Shown here: positions 7,370 to 18,120 of the stretch, piece by piece
Position numbering within the stretch: the stretch's first letter is position 1
Layout of the letters: the number at the start of each line of letters is the position of its first letter
Origin: Hymenobacter translucens
Lineage (GTDB): Bacteria > Bacteroidota > Bacteroidia > Cytophagales > Hymenobacteraceae
DNA length: 64,000 bases
Assembly: GCF_020685205.1 (NCBI RefSeq)
Contig: NZ_JAJERB010000002.1
Coordinates: forward strand, 186,001-250,000
Direction: 5' to 3'
Notes under the pieces: generated by a model
What the model saw: only the letters and a program-made list of their open reading frames with translations
The model's database searches: none
What the model was told of the DNA's origin: nothing
Program-made: the position numbers and the translations under genes

Positions 7370-10300
7370 ATGAAAAAACACGTTTACGCCACACTCATTC
7401 TACTGCTGGGGGCAAGTCCTGGGCTGCTGGCCCAGCAAACGGCCAGCCGGGCCTCCCAACCTTCGCTGGCGCGCCTGCAGGAAAGTCTGCGCCAGGCTCC
7501 CAACCAGACGGCCGGGGCCCGGGTAGAGCTCAATGCCCGCATGCCCGCCCAGGCAGCCATCAGCTTCGACTCCCGCACGCTGCACGCTGATAATGCCGTA
7601 GGCTGGCTTAGCCAGCAGCTCGGGCTCCGCCCCGGCACCGACCAGCTGCGAGCAGGTGCCACTACGGACGCCGGGGCTGCCGTAACGGTGCAGAAAGTAC
7701 AGCAGTACTACCAGGGCTATAAGGTGGAACATGGCGGGGCCCGCATCATCGCCGCCGGCGGACAGGTGGCCAGCATGCAGCTGGAGTTCTACTCTATCGG
7801 CAACCTGTCTACTACGGTCAGCCTCAGCGAAGGCGCGGCGCTGCAACAGGCCATGAACCACATCGGGGCGCGGCGCTACGTGTGGCAGGGCTACACCGGC
7901 AGCAACCCGGAGTTCCAGCGGCCCCAGGGCGAGCTGGTTATCGTAGAAGACATCCTGCACAAGCAGGGCGGCATGCGCCTGGCCTGGAAGTTTGATGTGT
8001 ACGCCGACGAGCCGCTCTCGCGCAACTACGTGTACGTGGATGCGGCCAGCGGGCAGATTCTGTTGCTGGACGCCATCATCAAGCATGCCAACGCGGCCGG
8101 CGCGGCCGACTCACGCTATTCCGGGCGGGTCAACATCACCACCGACAACTCCAACTCGACCCACCGGCTGCGCGAAACCCGCAACGGGCATACCATCACC
8201 ACCCTGAATTACCGGCAGGCGACCCGCTCAACCACCGCTGACGCAGCCGCGGTGGATTTCCTCGATACCGATAACAACTGGACCAGCGCCGAATTCAATA
8301 ACGCCACCTGGGACAACGCCGCGCTGGACGTACAGTTTGGCACTGAGCTGGTCAGTGACTACTGGAAGCTCATCCACAACCGCAGCAGCTGGAACAACGC
8401 CGGCGGGGAGATGAAGAGCTTCGTGCACGTCAACCAGAACTACGACAACGCCTTCTGGTCGGGCTCGGCCATGTACTACGGCGACGGCAGCTACCTGGGA
8501 ACCGGCAATGTCAACGGCTTCAAGCCGCTGACTTCCCTGGATATCGTCGCCCACGAGATGGGCCATGGCGTCTGCCAGGCGACGGCCGGACTGGTGTATG
8601 CCCGTGAATCGGGGGGGCTTAACGAAGGCTTCAGCGACATCTGGGCGGCCTGCGCGGAAAACTACTCGGGCCTGAACAAGAGCTATTTCCTGATCGGAGA
8701 AGAAATTTCAGCCACGGCCGGCGGCTTTCTGCGCAGCATGCAGAACCCCAACCTGGCCAGCAACCCCGATACCTACGAGGGCGATTTCTGGCGTACTACT
8801 ACCCTGCCCGGCTGCCCCTATCCCAGCAGCAGCAACGACAACTGCGGCGTGCACTACAACAGTGGGGTGCTGAACAAGTGGTTTTACCTGATTACCCAGG
8901 GCGAATCCGGTACCAACGACAAAGGCAATACCTTTAACGTAACGGGCCTGGGCTTTGCGAAAACGCAGCGCATTGCCTACCTCACGGAGCTGAGCCTGAC
9001 TTCCAACTCCGACTACGCGGCGGCCCGCACGGCTTCGATTAACGCCGCCCAGACGCTGTTCGGAGCCTGCTCCAACGAAGTGCAGCAGGTAACGAACGCC
9101 TGGTTTGGCGTGGGCGTGGGCGAATCGGCCGCGTGCAGTCCCACGGTGGAGTTTGCCCTGGGCCAGAACAGCATTTCGGAAGCGGCCACGCTCGGCAGCG
9201 GCTGCTCTGCCACGCGGACGGCCACGGCGAGCGTGAAGCTGTCGGCTCCTTCTGCCGCGGCTACCACGGTAACCTTCAATTTAAGCGGAACTGGCACCCA
9301 GAGCCAGGATTACACGATTTCGCCGACTTCGCTCACCTTCGCCGCGGGCCAGACCGGCACGCAGAGCGTGACCGTGTCAGTAGTTGACGATATGCTGACC
9401 GAAGGCAGTGAGACCATCGTGCTCGGCCTGGTGGTAGCGGCCAACGGCGGCACCGCCACGACAGGACTCAACAACCCGACGCACACCATCACGATTGCGG
9501 ACAACGACGCGGCTCCCTCGCCCATCGGCACTACCGCCATTACGACGGATATACTGCTGTCGGAAAACTTCGACGCGGCACTGACATTTCCTACTGGCTG
9601 GACCCAACTCAGATTCAGCGCCGACGTGGGCACGAACGTCTGGACGGTGGGCCCCTATGGTGGTATCGGCGTGACGGGCAATGCAGCCTACATCACCAAT
9701 AGTACCAACACCAAGCCCTACACCTATACCACCACCGCAACGGCTGCCAGGGTTCTGGCCGGTCCCACCCTCAACGTGACCGACTATACCGACGTCAAGC
9801 TCAGCTTTACGTACAAGGTGGAAGGCGAGTACTACGCCGGCCCACCCGATGGACCGGCCATATATGACTACGGCCGGGTAGGCGTAATTATCGGCGGTTC
9901 CGTCTTCTACCTGGGACCCGACCGCCTGAACCCCTACGCTTACCATGGCAGCGGCAGCGCCATGGTAACGGTCAGTAACCTGGACCTGAGCGCCGTCCTG
10001 GGGGCCAATACGAGCTTCCGTCCCAGCTTCGTCTGGTTTAACGACAATACTGCCACCCTCGGCGTGCCGCTGCTGATCGACGATGTGGTGGTAACGGGTC
10101 GCCGCAAGGGTGTCGCTGTAGCCACCCAGGTGGGGCAGTCGGCCGCCCTTCCCACGGCCGCCAATACCGGCGACATATACCTGAAGAGCAACGACCTGCT
10201 GCTGGGCCGGTTCGGCAGCCTGAACCAGGGCGTAGGCTGCCTGACCGCGTCGGTAACGCAGGCAGGCAACGGACAGGCTGATCTGGTTACCCCGCGCGGC

Positions 10301-11146
10301 ACGTTCAAGCGGGCCCAGAAGGTAATCCGCCTGTTGCCGGGTAGCGGGGGCAGTACCGCCACCTACGACGCGACCTTCTACTACACCGCCGCGGAGCTGA
10401 CAGGCTTTGCGGATAAGACGGCGCTGAAAGTGCTGCAGGTGGCCGATGGCACCGACCTCAGCTCTACCGTCGGGCCGGGCGTCGCCCGCCTGATTACGCC
10501 AAGCTCCGTCAGCTATAACAGCACCAGCGGCGTGTACACCTACACGGCACCGGTGACGGGCTTCGGCCAGTTTACCTTGTCAGACGGCAGCACCGTGCTG
10601 CCCGTCACGCTGGGTAAGCTGGCAGTCACGCTGCGCAGCTCCGAGGCGCTGCTGACCTGGGAAACGTACACCGAGCTGAACAACGAAGGTTTCCGCGTAG
10701 AGCGCAGCCGCGACGGCAGCCGCTTCGAACCGGTAGGCTTTGTAACCGGCAAGGGCACGACCTCCCAGCTGAGCCGCTATCAGTTTACGGACCCCGGCGT
10801 CCTGCCCGGGCAGTTGTACTACTACCGCCTGCAGCAAAAGGATTTCGACGGCACCGTTGCCTATAGCAACATCGTGACGGTGCGGACCACCGGCAAGGGC
10901 AACCTGCTGGCTTCGCTATATCCCAACCCGGCCCGCGACCAGGTTTACCTGACCTTTACGGCCGCGCCGGCCCGGGTTAGCATCACCCTGTTCGGGGCCG
11001 ACGGACGCAAGCTGCGGCAGCTAGAGGTGGCACAGCCCGGCGGAGCCCCGGTCGCTATTCCGGTGGCCGGCCTGCCCGCAGGCGCCTACTTCCTGACTGT
11101 CACCGACGGAACCGTGGTTGAGACGCATCCCCTGCTGAAGGAGTAA
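7370..11146 (+). CDS. Secreted M4 (thermolysin-family) metallopeptidase with Calx-beta and T9SS type A sorting domains
   Basis: 1258 residues. The signal peptide ends near LLGASPGLLAQQ. An FTP/PepSY-type inhibitory propeptide spans about 60-230. The catalytic domain has the zinc motif HEMGH at 395-399 and the third ligand E419 in NEGFSD. The M4 C-terminal helical domain includes CGVHYNSGVLNKWFYL. A Calx-beta domain (about 615-710), a beta-rich region resembling a MAM or jelly-roll domain, and a fibronectin-like segment (LLTWETYTELNNEGFRVERS) follow. The last 80 residues are a T9SS type A domain (YPNPARDQVYLTF ... AGAYFLTV). Expected role: extracellular protein digestion after export by T9SS and pro-domain removal. 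Confidence 0.93.
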   Translation: MKKHVYATLILLLGASPGLLAQQTASRASQPSLARLQESLRQAPNQTAGARVELNARMPAQAAISFDSRTLHADNAVGWLSQQLGLRPGTDQLRAGATTDAGAAVTVQKVQQYYQGYKVEHGGARIIAAGGQVASMQLEFYSIGNLSTTVSLSEGAALQQAMNHIGARRYVWQGYTGSNPEFQRPQGELVIVEDILHKQGGMRLAWKFDVYADEPLSRNYVYVDAASGQILLLDAIIKHANAAGAADSRYSGRVNITTDNSNSTHRLRETRNGHTITTLNYRQATRSTTADAAAVDFLDTDNNWTSAEFNNATWDNAALDVQFGTELVSDYWKLIHNRSSWNNAGGEMKSFVHVNQNYDNAFWSGSAMYYGDGSYLGTGNVNGFKPLTSLDIVAHEMGHGVCQATAGLVYARESGGLNEGFSDIWAACAENYSGLNKSYFLIGEEISATAGGFLRSMQNPNLASNPDTYEGDFWRTTTLPGCPYPSSSNDNCGVHYNSGVLNKWFYLITQGESGTNDKGNTFNVTGLGFAKTQRIAYLTELSLTSNSDYAAARTASINAAQTLFGACSNEVQQVTNAWFGVGVGESAACSPTVEFALGQNSISEAATLGSGCSATRTATASVKLSAPSAAATTVTFNLSGTGTQSQDYTISPTSLTFAAGQTGTQSVTVSVVDDMLTEGSETIVLGLVVAANGGTATTGLNNPTHTITIADNDAAPSPIGTTAITTDILLSENFDAALTFPTGWTQLRFSADVGTNVWTVGPYGGIGVTGNAAYITNSTNTKPYTYTTTATAARVLAGPTLNVTDYTDVKLSFTYKVEGEYYAGPPDGPAIYDYGRVGVIIGGSVFYLGPDRLNPYAYHGSGSAMVTVSNLDLSAVLGANTSFRPSFVWFNDNTATLGVPLLIDDVVVTGRRKGVAVATQVGQSAALPTAANTGDIYLKSNDLLLGRFGSLNQGVGCLTASVTQAGNGQADLVTPRGTFKRAQKVIRLLPGSGGSTATYDATFYYTAAELTGFADKTALKVLQVADGTDLSSTVGPGVARLITPSSVSYNSTSGVYTYTAPVTGFGQFTLSDGSTVLPVTLGKLAVTLRSSEALLTWETYTELNNEGFRVERSRDGSRFEPVGFVTGKGTTSQLSRYQFTDPGVLPGQLYYYRLQQKDFDGTVAYSNIVTVRTTGKGNLLASLYPNPARDQVYLTFTAAPARVSITLFGADGRKLRQLEVAQPGGAPVAIPVAGLPAGAYFLTVTDGTVVETHPLLKE

Positions 11147-11180
11147 AAAGGAACCCGGCACCGGCCGGTCAGTTCCAACT

Positions 11181-11218
11181 AAAAAGGCCCCGTCACCAAA
11201 TGGTAGCGGGGCCTTTTT
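11181..11218. terminator. Bidirectional intrinsic terminator
   Basis: AAAAAGGCCCCG pairs with CGGGGCCTTTTT, with a further ACC/GGT pairing in the loop region. A-tract and T-tract on either side let it serve both converging genes, the M4 protease and the dodecin. Confidence 0.85.
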
Positions 11219-11233
11219 TACTTATCAGGAAAG

Positions 11234-11635
11234 CTAGTTACTGTAGCCGCCTCCGCTTTCGGCCGAGGTGGCGCTGCCGCCGGGCTCCACGTCGCGGGGC
11301 AAGTCGGGTTTGGCATGCAGGTTCACGCCGGAGTAGTCGGGCGTACCGCCGCCGGTGCCGGCCGGGGCATCATCGGCCGTAGGCACCCGCAGCTCGGCCG
11401 GGGCATTCTGGGTGCTGGTAGGGTCCCACTTGTGCATTACCTCAAAGCTGATTTTGGCGGTGATGCGGTACTCGGTAATCTTATTGTCGCGGACCCGGCA
11501 GCTCTGGTCTTTGATGTAGATCGAACGGATTCCTTTCACGGTGGTGCTGGCTTCCTGCAGGGCGCGCTGCACGGCATCCTCGAAGCTTTTTTCGGAGCTG
11601 GCCAGCACTTCAATCACTTTCTTGATGGAACTCAT
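11234..11635 (-). CDS. Dodecin-family flavin-binding protein with extended C-terminal tail
   Basis: 133 residues. Residues 1-66 match dodecin, a small protein that forms hollow dodecamers storing riboflavin or FMN: KVIEVLASSEKSFEDAVQRA, then ITEYRITAKISFEV. Dodecins are normally about 65-75 residues. Here a second, low-complexity half (about 70-133) rich in Pro, Gly, Asp, Ala and Ser is added, with no recognisable fold. Being uncharged at its end and disordered in character, the tail would probably project from the particle surface (inference). The gene is transcribed alone and convergent with the protease. Confidence 0.8.
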   Translation of the reverse strand: MSSIKKVIEVLASSEKSFEDAVQRALQEASTTVKGIRSIYIKDQSCRVRDNKITEYRITAKISFEVMHKWDPTSTQNAPAELRVPTADDAPAGTGGGTPDYSGVNLHAKPDLPRDVEPGGSATSAESGGGYSN

Positions 11636-11757
11636 GGGGGAAGAAGGTTAGGTGAGTGGGAGAAGAGGACGGCTACCCGGCCGGAACCGGGCAAGTCTGC
11701 TTGTACGAGGCTCATCGGCAGATGGTCAACTCCGCCGTCTTGTTAAGGGAGTTTAGC

Positions 11758-11765
11758 TAAATTTG
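11758..11765 (+). promoter_or_regulatory. Possible -7 promoter element (TAAATTTG)
   Basis: TAAATTTG fits TAnnTTTG and lies 29 bases before the ATG of the giant DUF7948 gene. A TTG occurs at 11740-11742, but the 15-base spacer is shorter than usual. Confidence 0.35.
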
Positions 11766-11794
11766 AGAGGCATTAACCTTCAATTATATCTTCG

Positions 11795-14700
11795 ATGGAT
11801 CTTATTACTCTGCCCGCCGGAAAGCTAGCTGCTCTGCTTGGTATCATGGTCCTGAGCACCCAGGGCTACGCAACCGTTCCGGCTCCCGGGGGCCGGCTTT
11901 CCTTTATTGCCAACCAGGGCCAGTGGCCCACGGCCATACGCTTTAAAGCCGCGGTTCCGGGCGGTGACGTGTACCTTGCCCAGAACGGGCTCGTGTACGA
12001 CTGGCACAGCACGGCCGACCTGGAGCGGGCCCACGCGGCCTACGACAAAGCCAAAGGAGGCACGCTGCCCGACCTGGCCCTGCGCGGGCACGCCGTATTC
12101 GTGGACTTCGTGGGAGCCCGCGCCGGGGAGCCCGCAGGAGCCGAATCCCGGCCGGAATACCACAACTACTTTCTGGGGAAAGACCAGTCGCGCTGGGCCA
12201 GCCGCGTCCCGCTTTACGCCCAGACGCGCTACGAGGAGCTGTATCCGGGCATCAGCCTCAAGCTCTACGGCACCCCGGCCGGGCAGCTGGAATACGACTT
12301 TCTCGTGGCCCCGGGGGCGCAGGCCAGCCAGATCGGGCTGCGCTACCGCGGAGCGGAAGCCCTGACCCTACGTGCCGATGGCAGCCTGTTGGTGCGCACC
12401 TCCGTGACGGACGTGCACGAGCAGCGCCCCTACGCCTACCAGACGGTGCAGGGCCGGCGCCAAACCGTGCCCTGCCGCTATAAGCTGACCGGCAATGTGA
12501 TACGCTACGAGTTCCCCCAGGGCTACAACCACCGCCTGCCCCTGGTTATTGACCCGGTGGTGGCCGCGGCCACCTACTCCGGCAGCACCGGCACCGTGTT
12601 CGGCAACACGGCCGCCTACGATGCCGCCGGCAACATCTTTACCGGCGGCGCAGCCCAGACCTTCGGCTACCCCATCACCCCGGGAGCCTACCAGACCACG
12701 CTTCGCAGTACGCCCGAAGTCTGCATCAGTAAGCTCACTCCCAACGGGGCTGCCCTGCTTTACGCGACCTACCTGGGCGGCGGGGGCCAGGACGATGTGC
12801 GGGCCATGCTGACCAATGCCGCCGGAGACCTGTTTCTGCTGACCAACACCGGCTCCTTCGACTTCCCGACCACTTCGGGCTGCTTCGATGCCAGCGCCAA
12901 CGGCGGCAACGATGCGGCCATCAGCCGGCTGAGCGCCAACGGCACGGCCCTGTTGGGCTCTACCTACCTCGGGGGCTCCGGTTTCGACCAGCCCGTGGAC
13001 CTGGATATCAGCGGCCAGGGGGATGTGTACGTAGTGGGCAGCACCCAGTCGTCCAACTTCCCCGTATCGGCCACGGCCTTCTCCCGTACGTTCCAGGGCT
13101 CCGGCGACACATTTGTAGCCCGCTTCAACTCAACTCTGAGCACGCTACAGTGGTGCACCTACCTCGGTGGATCCGGTTCGGATAACCCGGCCGGTATCAA
13201 AATACTAGGCAACGGGGAGACGGTGGTAGCCGGCAACACCACCAGCAGTAACTTTCCCGTAACGCCCGGGGTACTCACACCCACCTACCGCTCGCCCGGT
13301 GAAGCGTTTGTAACCCGCCTGCGTGCCGACGGCACGGGGCTGGTGGCCTCTACCTACTATGGAGCCGCCACCGGCGCCGAATTCATCGGCTCGATGGATA
13401 CCGACCCTGCCGGCAACGTGTACCTGCTGGGCACGACCACCACGTGGGGCAGCATTGCAGCAACTCCAGGCTCCGTTTCGGCACCCAGCGCGCAGACGTT
13501 CGTTACCAAACTAGCCAGTGACCTGCGCACCCTGCGGTATACGGCTACGATGGGCTCGTTCGTGCAGTTCTCGCCCCGGGCCATGCGGGTTGACGCCTGC
13601 GAAAACATTCACGGGGCAGGCTTCAGCAACAGCTCCGGAACGCAGATGCCCGTGCTGAACCCGCTGCCCAACGGCAACTCCGGACCGTACTACACCTTCA
13701 CGCTGGCTTCCAACGGAGCCCGGCTGCTGTTTGGGTCCTACACCGGGGGCAGCCACGACCACACCAACGTGCAGCGCTTCGACCCGCAGGGACGGCTATA
13801 CCAGGCGCATTGCTACACGGGTGGAGGCTTTCCCACGGTCAGCCCGGCCTACTCCACCGTCAACCGGGCCTCGGGCTACGACATTGCCGTGTTCAAGATC
13901 GACCAGGGCCTGGGAGCCAGTGGTGCTATTGTCCGGGCGCAGGTGAATGACGTGGCCCCGGCTTGTGCCCCTTACCGCGTTACGTTTGGCAACCAGAGCG
14001 TGGGCACCAGCCGCTTCCGCTGGAACTTTGGCGACGGCGCCACCGACACTACCCAGAACCCGTCGCACGTCTTTACCGCGGCCGGCACGTACCGCGTCCG
14101 CCTCGTGGCGCTGAGCAACGGCTCCAGCTGCGGCCGCAGCGACACAACCTACCTGACGGTAAACGTGAAAGATAAGCCCGTAGCAGCCCTGCCCCGGGAG
14201 CTGCAGCTTTGCAATGGTCCCCAGACCCTGAACGCCGGCAACCCCGGCAACACTTACCTGTGGAGCACCGGGGCCACCACCCAAAGCATCGTGGTTGCCA
14301 CGCCAGGCTACTACAAGGTCGTGATTAGCAACGGCAGCTGCAGCACCCGCGATAGTACCCTGGTCCGCCTGCTGCTGCCCCCGCGCATTGGGGCCGATAC
14401 CACCATGTGCGGCGCGACCAGCCTGACGCTGCGGGCGCAAACAGACAACAGCAGCGCTATCCTTTGGTCGACCGGCGCTACCACTCCCACCATCCAGGTT
14501 ATGCAGTCGGGCGAATACTCGGTGCGCGTGACGCAGGGCTCCTGCACCATCACCGAAACCCGTAGGGTTACGTTCCAGCCCAATGTGCCGGCTCCCAACG
14601 TGATGACGCCCAACGGCGACGGGCTCAACGACACGTTCCGCCCCCTGAGCATCGAGCCCGGCACCCAGCTGCGCGTCTTCAACCGCTGGGGACGGCTGGT

Positions 14701-14830
14701 GTACTCCTCCAACGACTACCGCAACGACTGGAGCGGGGACGGGCAGTCGGCCGGCATGTACTACTTTACGCTGGACAACCCCCGGTTCTGCACGCCTCAT
14801 ACCAAGGGCTGGGTAGAAATTATCAAGTAG
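11795..14830 (+). CDS. Giant secreted DUF7948/SBBP-repeat/PKD protein with gliding-motility-type (T9SS type B) C-terminal domain, paralogue 1
   Basis: 1011 residues. A hydrophobic N-terminus (LAALLGIMVLSTQGYA) acts as signal peptide. The DUF7948-like domain (about 33-250) begins with FIANQGQWP and contains LVYDWHS and YHNYFLGKDQSRWAS. SBBP-like beta-propeller repeats (about 255-690) recur as YLGGSG...D and N(F/Y)P(V/T)T. A PKD domain lies near 728-775 (FRWNFGDG). Two Ig-like units with LWSTGATT follow. The last 80 residues are the gliding-motility-associated C-terminal (type B) sorting domain: [22 protein letters not shown]. Likely a large surface or extracellular adhesin-like protein. The next gene downstream is a paralogue. 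Confidence 0.9.
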   Translation: MDLITLPAGKLAALLGIMVLSTQGYATVPAPGGRLSFIANQGQWPTAIRFKAAVPGGDVYLAQNGLVYDWHSTADLERAHAAYDKAKGGTLPDLALRGHAVFVDFVGARAGEPAGAESRPEYHNYFLGKDQSRWASRVPLYAQTRYEELYPGISLKLYGTPAGQLEYDFLVAPGAQASQIGLRYRGAEALTLRADGSLLVRTSVTDVHEQRPYAYQTVQGRRQTVPCRYKLTGNVIRYEFPQGYNHRLPLVIDPVVAAATYSGSTGTVFGNTAAYDAAGNIFTGGAAQTFGYPITPGAYQTTLRSTPEVCISKLTPNGAALLYATYLGGGGQDDVRAMLTNAAGDLFLLTNTGSFDFPTTSGCFDASANGGNDAAISRLSANGTALLGSTYLGGSGFDQPVDLDISGQGDVYVVGSTQSSNFPVSATAFSRTFQGSGDTFVARFNSTLSTLQWCTYLGGSGSDNPAGIKILGNGETVVAGNTTSSNFPVTPGVLTPTYRSPGEAFVTRLRADGTGLVASTYYGAATGAEFIGSMDTDPAGNVYLLGTTTTWGSIAATPGSVSAPSAQTFVTKLASDLRTLRYTATMGSFVQFSPRAMRVDACENIHGAGFSNSSGTQMPVLNPLPNGNSGPYYTFTLASNGARLLFGSYTGGSHDHTNVQRFDPQGRLYQAHCYTGGGFPTVSPAYSTVNRASGYDIAVFKIDQGLGASGAIVRAQVNDVAPACAPYRVTFGNQSVGTSRFRWNFGDGATDTTQNPSHVFTAAGTYRVRLVALSNGSSCGRSDTTYLTVNVKDKPVAALPRELQLCNGPQTLNAGNPGNTYLWSTGATTQSIVVATPGYYKVVISNGSCSTRDSTLVRLLLPPRIGADTTMCGATSLTLRAQTDNSSAILWSTGATTPTIQVMQSGEYSVRVTQGSCTITETRRVTFQPNVPAPNVMTPNGDGLNDTFRPLSIEPGTQLRVFNRWGRLVYSSNDYRNDWSGDGQSAGMYYFTLDNPRFCTPHTKGWVEIIK

Positions 14831-14972
14831 CCACCCGCGCTGCTTGGCAACCAGACCCATTCGGGTCGGTTCAGCGGAAGCTCTTCAACCGAAAATCAGG
14901 CTGTCCCAGCGCAGAATCTGCCGGGCCAGCCTGATTTCGTTTTGTACCCGACTGTCTGCTTACTTTTATTCC

Positions 14973-17900
14973 GTGTCAAGGATCTGTTATCTGCTCTGCA
15001 TCTGGTTTGTACTGCTGCCCGCCGTGGGTCGGGCCAGTCCGCACCAGCCCCGGCAGCTTAGCTTCGTGGCCAATAAAAGCCAGTGGCCAACGGCCGTACT
15101 GTTTCGGGCGGAGCTGCCCGGCGGCGAAGTGTACCTGACCCGCTCCGGGCTGGTGTACGACTGGCATAGCCCGGCCGACCTGGCCCGGCTGCACCCGGCG
15201 GGGGCGTCGTTGAAAGGTTCTGTTTCGAAGGCAGCCCCGGTTCGCAGCCACGCCGTGTATGTCGACTTTGTGGGGGCGGCGGGAGGAAAAGCAGTGGGAC
15301 GGCAGCAGGCCCGGGCTTATCATAACTACTTCCTGGGGCCGGATCAAAGCAAATGGGCCGCCCGGGTGCCGCTGTTTGCCGAAGTCCAGTACCAAAGCCT
15401 GTACCCGGGCATCAACCTGCACCTCTACGGCACGGACGGCGGGCGGCTGAAGTACGATCTGGAAGTAACTCCCGGCGCCCGCGCCACCGCCATTGCCCTG
15501 CGCTACCGGGGCGCCGACGCGGTTCGGCTGCTGCCTAACGGCGCCCTGCTGGTGCAAACCTCCGTCGGCGCCATTACTGAGCAGCAGCCCTACGCCTACC
15601 AGCCTACCCCCGACGGGCAGCGCCAGGCCGTGCCCTGCCGCTATACGCTGAGGGGCAACATCCTGAGCTATGAGTTCCCGCAGGGCTACGACCAGCGCCG
15701 GATGCTCATCATCGACCCGGTGGTAGCGGCGGCTACGTATTCCGGCGCTACCGGCAGCTTTCTGTACGGGCAAACGGCCGGCTACGACGCGGTAGGCAAC
15801 GTGCTGGTGGCAGCGCGCACCACCGGCTTTGGCTATCCCGTGACGCCCGGAGCCTACCAGACCAGCCCCCGGCAGCTCGGCGACGTAGGGCTGAGCAAGT
15901 TTAACCGTACCGGATCGGCCCTGCTGTTTGCCACCTACCTTGGCGGCAGTAACCTCGACGACGCGCGCAGCCTGCGCACCACGACCAACGGCGACATCTA
16001 CCTGTTCGTGAAAACCGGCTCCACGAACTTTCCCACCACTCCCGGCTGCTACGACGCTTCTTTCAATGGCCTGCTCGATGACCTGGCCGTGTGCCGGCTT
16101 AGCTCGAACGGCTCCCAGCTGCTGGCGTCCACCTACCTGGGCGGACCGGGTGAGGAGAACCCCGCTGACTTCGTACTCAGCACAACGGGCAGCGTATTTC
16201 TGACTGGCAGCACTGCCGCCGGGTTCCCAACCACGACCGGCGCCTATGACCGCACTGCCAACGGCTTCCAGGATGGCTTCGTGGCCCAACTCAATGGCAC
16301 GCTTACGACCCTGGTCTGGAGCACGCTGCTGGGCGGGTCGCTGGACGATGAGCCCGCCGCCATTCAGCTGAGCGGAGGCACGGAGCCGGTGGTAGCCGGA
16401 GCCACCGCCAGCACTAACTTCCCGACCACCTCCGGCGCCTTTGTGCCGACGGTTCGGTTCTCGGGCGACGGGTTTATTTCCCGCCTGAACGCCACCGGCA
16501 CGGTCCTGGTCGCGTCCACTGCCTTCGGCTCCGCCAATGCCGCCGACGATATCCGCTTTCTGGCCCTCGACGGCGCCAGTAACGTGTATGCCTACGGCAC
16601 CACCGAAGGCGCCCTTACGGCCACCCCGGGCGCATTGACCAACGGCGTGGGCAAGGTATTTATCAGCAAGCTGCCCCCGGACCTTCGGAACCAAACTTTT
16701 ACGGCGCTGGTGCCCCCTTATCAGGTTGGGTCCGGGCTATTCAATGGGCTTACGGCCTTCGGGCTTGACGACTGCGGAAAAATCAGAGGAGCGGCCGTGA
16801 CGACCACTACCGGCCTGCCCCAGGTAAACGCTCTGGCGGGCAGTACCGGCACCGGAGCCCTCTACACCTTTGCGCTTGATGCCAATGCTACCCAGGTCGA
16901 GTTCGGCTCGTACTACGGCCCGCCTGCCGGTATCGGGCAGGAAGGCGTCCACGTCCACAGCTTCACCCAGCGGTTCGACGCCCAGGGACGCCTCTACCAC
17001 GCCTTTTGCGTGCCGGACGACAAGGTCTTTCCCACGACGCCCCTGGCCTACGCGCGTACCGCCCGCAACAGCGGCTTCGACGTCGTCGGCCTGAAGGTCG
17101 TGCCCGACGCGGCCAACGTGCTGGTACAGGCATTGTCAGTCGGGACCACCGTGGAGCGGTGCGCGCCGCTGCTGGTGCAGCTCGACAACAACAGCACCGG
17201 GGCCGTGAGCTACCGCTGGGACTTCGGCGACGGCTCGGCCCCGGCTACCACTTCCTCGACCACCCACACGTTCACCCAACCCGGGTCTTACCGCGTCCGG
17301 CTCACCATCACGGGCGCAGCCCAGGCCTGCGCCCCGGCGGTGCAGGACACGGCCTCGGTAATCGTGCGGGTGAATGCCTTGCCCGTCAGCACCCTGCCGG
17401 CCAGCCTGCGGCTGTGTACGGCGGCACCGGTCACGCTTGACGCGGGCAACCCGGGCAGCGCCTACCGCTGGAGCACCGGCGCCATCACCCGCACCATCAG
17501 CGTGACCAGCCCGGGCATCTACCGCGTGGAAATCAGCAACGGAGCCTGCACTACCACAAGCCAGACCCAGGTGCTGGGGCCCATCAGCACCGACGCAGCC
17601 CAACAGGATACTACATCCTGCGCCGGCAGCGTGGAGCTGATGCTGACGGCTGAGCCCGGCAGCCGGTTTCTGTGGAGCACGGGCGAAACCACGAGCAGCA
17701 TCACCGTCACGCAGTCGGGTAGCTACTCGGCCGAAGTCAGCCTGGATGGCTGCACGCAACGCCTTGTCCGCAACGTCACCATCGGCAGCCAGACCGCTCC
17801 GCCCAACATCATCACGCCCAACGGCGACGGGATGAACGACCGGTTTGCGCCGGCGCCCGTTGAGGCCGGCACCCGGCTGCGCATCTTTAACCGCTGGGGC

Positions 17901-18038
17901 CGGCTGGTATACAGCAGTGCCGCGTACGGGAACGACTGGGCCGCCGCCGATCAGCCCGCCGGGGTGTACTACTACCTGCTCGAGAACGAGCGGTTCTGCT
18001 TCCGGCGCGTCAAGGGCTGGCTGGAGGTGGTAAAGTAG
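14973..18038 (+). CDS. Giant secreted DUF7948/SBBP-repeat/PKD protein with T9SS type B domain, paralogue 2
   Basis: 1021 residues from the GTG at 14973, chosen because it starts a good signal peptide ([18 protein letters not shown]). The ATG at 14844 would add 43 unlike residues and lies only 13 bases after the previous stop. TACTTTTA sits directly upstream, so the message may be nearly leaderless. The domain order is the same as in paralogue 1: DUF7948 ([31 protein letters not shown]), SBBP propeller, PKD (YRWDFGDG), two STG(A/E)xT Ig-like units, and the gliding C-terminal domain ([13 protein letters not shown] ... FNRWGRLVY). Tandem placement and strong similarity indicate gene duplication. 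Confidence 0.88.
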   Translation: MSRICYLLCIWFVLLPAVGRASPHQPRQLSFVANKSQWPTAVLFRAELPGGEVYLTRSGLVYDWHSPADLARLHPAGASLKGSVSKAAPVRSHAVYVDFVGAAGGKAVGRQQARAYHNYFLGPDQSKWAARVPLFAEVQYQSLYPGINLHLYGTDGGRLKYDLEVTPGARATAIALRYRGADAVRLLPNGALLVQTSVGAITEQQPYAYQPTPDGQRQAVPCRYTLRGNILSYEFPQGYDQRRMLIIDPVVAAATYSGATGSFLYGQTAGYDAVGNVLVAARTTGFGYPVTPGAYQTSPRQLGDVGLSKFNRTGSALLFATYLGGSNLDDARSLRTTTNGDIYLFVKTGSTNFPTTPGCYDASFNGLLDDLAVCRLSSNGSQLLASTYLGGPGEENPADFVLSTTGSVFLTGSTAAGFPTTTGAYDRTANGFQDGFVAQLNGTLTTLVWSTLLGGSLDDEPAAIQLSGGTEPVVAGATASTNFPTTSGAFVPTVRFSGDGFISRLNATGTVLVASTAFGSANAADDIRFLALDGASNVYAYGTTEGALTATPGALTNGVGKVFISKLPPDLRNQTFTALVPPYQVGSGLFNGLTAFGLDDCGKIRGAAVTTTTGLPQVNALAGSTGTGALYTFALDANATQVEFGSYYGPPAGIGQEGVHVHSFTQRFDAQGRLYHAFCVPDDKVFPTTPLAYARTARNSGFDVVGLKVVPDAANVLVQALSVGTTVERCAPLLVQLDNNSTGAVSYRWDFGDGSAPATTSSTTHTFTQPGSYRVRLTITGAAQACAPAVQDTASVIVRVNALPVSTLPASLRLCTAAPVTLDAGNPGSAYRWSTGAITRTISVTSPGIYRVEISNGACTTTSQTQVLGPISTDAAQQDTTSCAGSVELMLTAEPGSRFLWSTGETTSSITVTQSGSYSAEVSLDGCTQRLVRNVTIGSQTAPPNIITPNGDGMNDRFAPAPVEAGTRLRIFNRWGRLVYSSAAYGNDWAAADQPAGVYYYLLENERFCFRRVKGWLEVVK

Positions 18039-18120
18039 GGCCGGCTTGGGCACCCGCCCGGCGTTGCGTACTTTTACCGCCTCCCAATCCCTACGTTTCA
18101 TCCGCATTTCCGCGCCGCAT

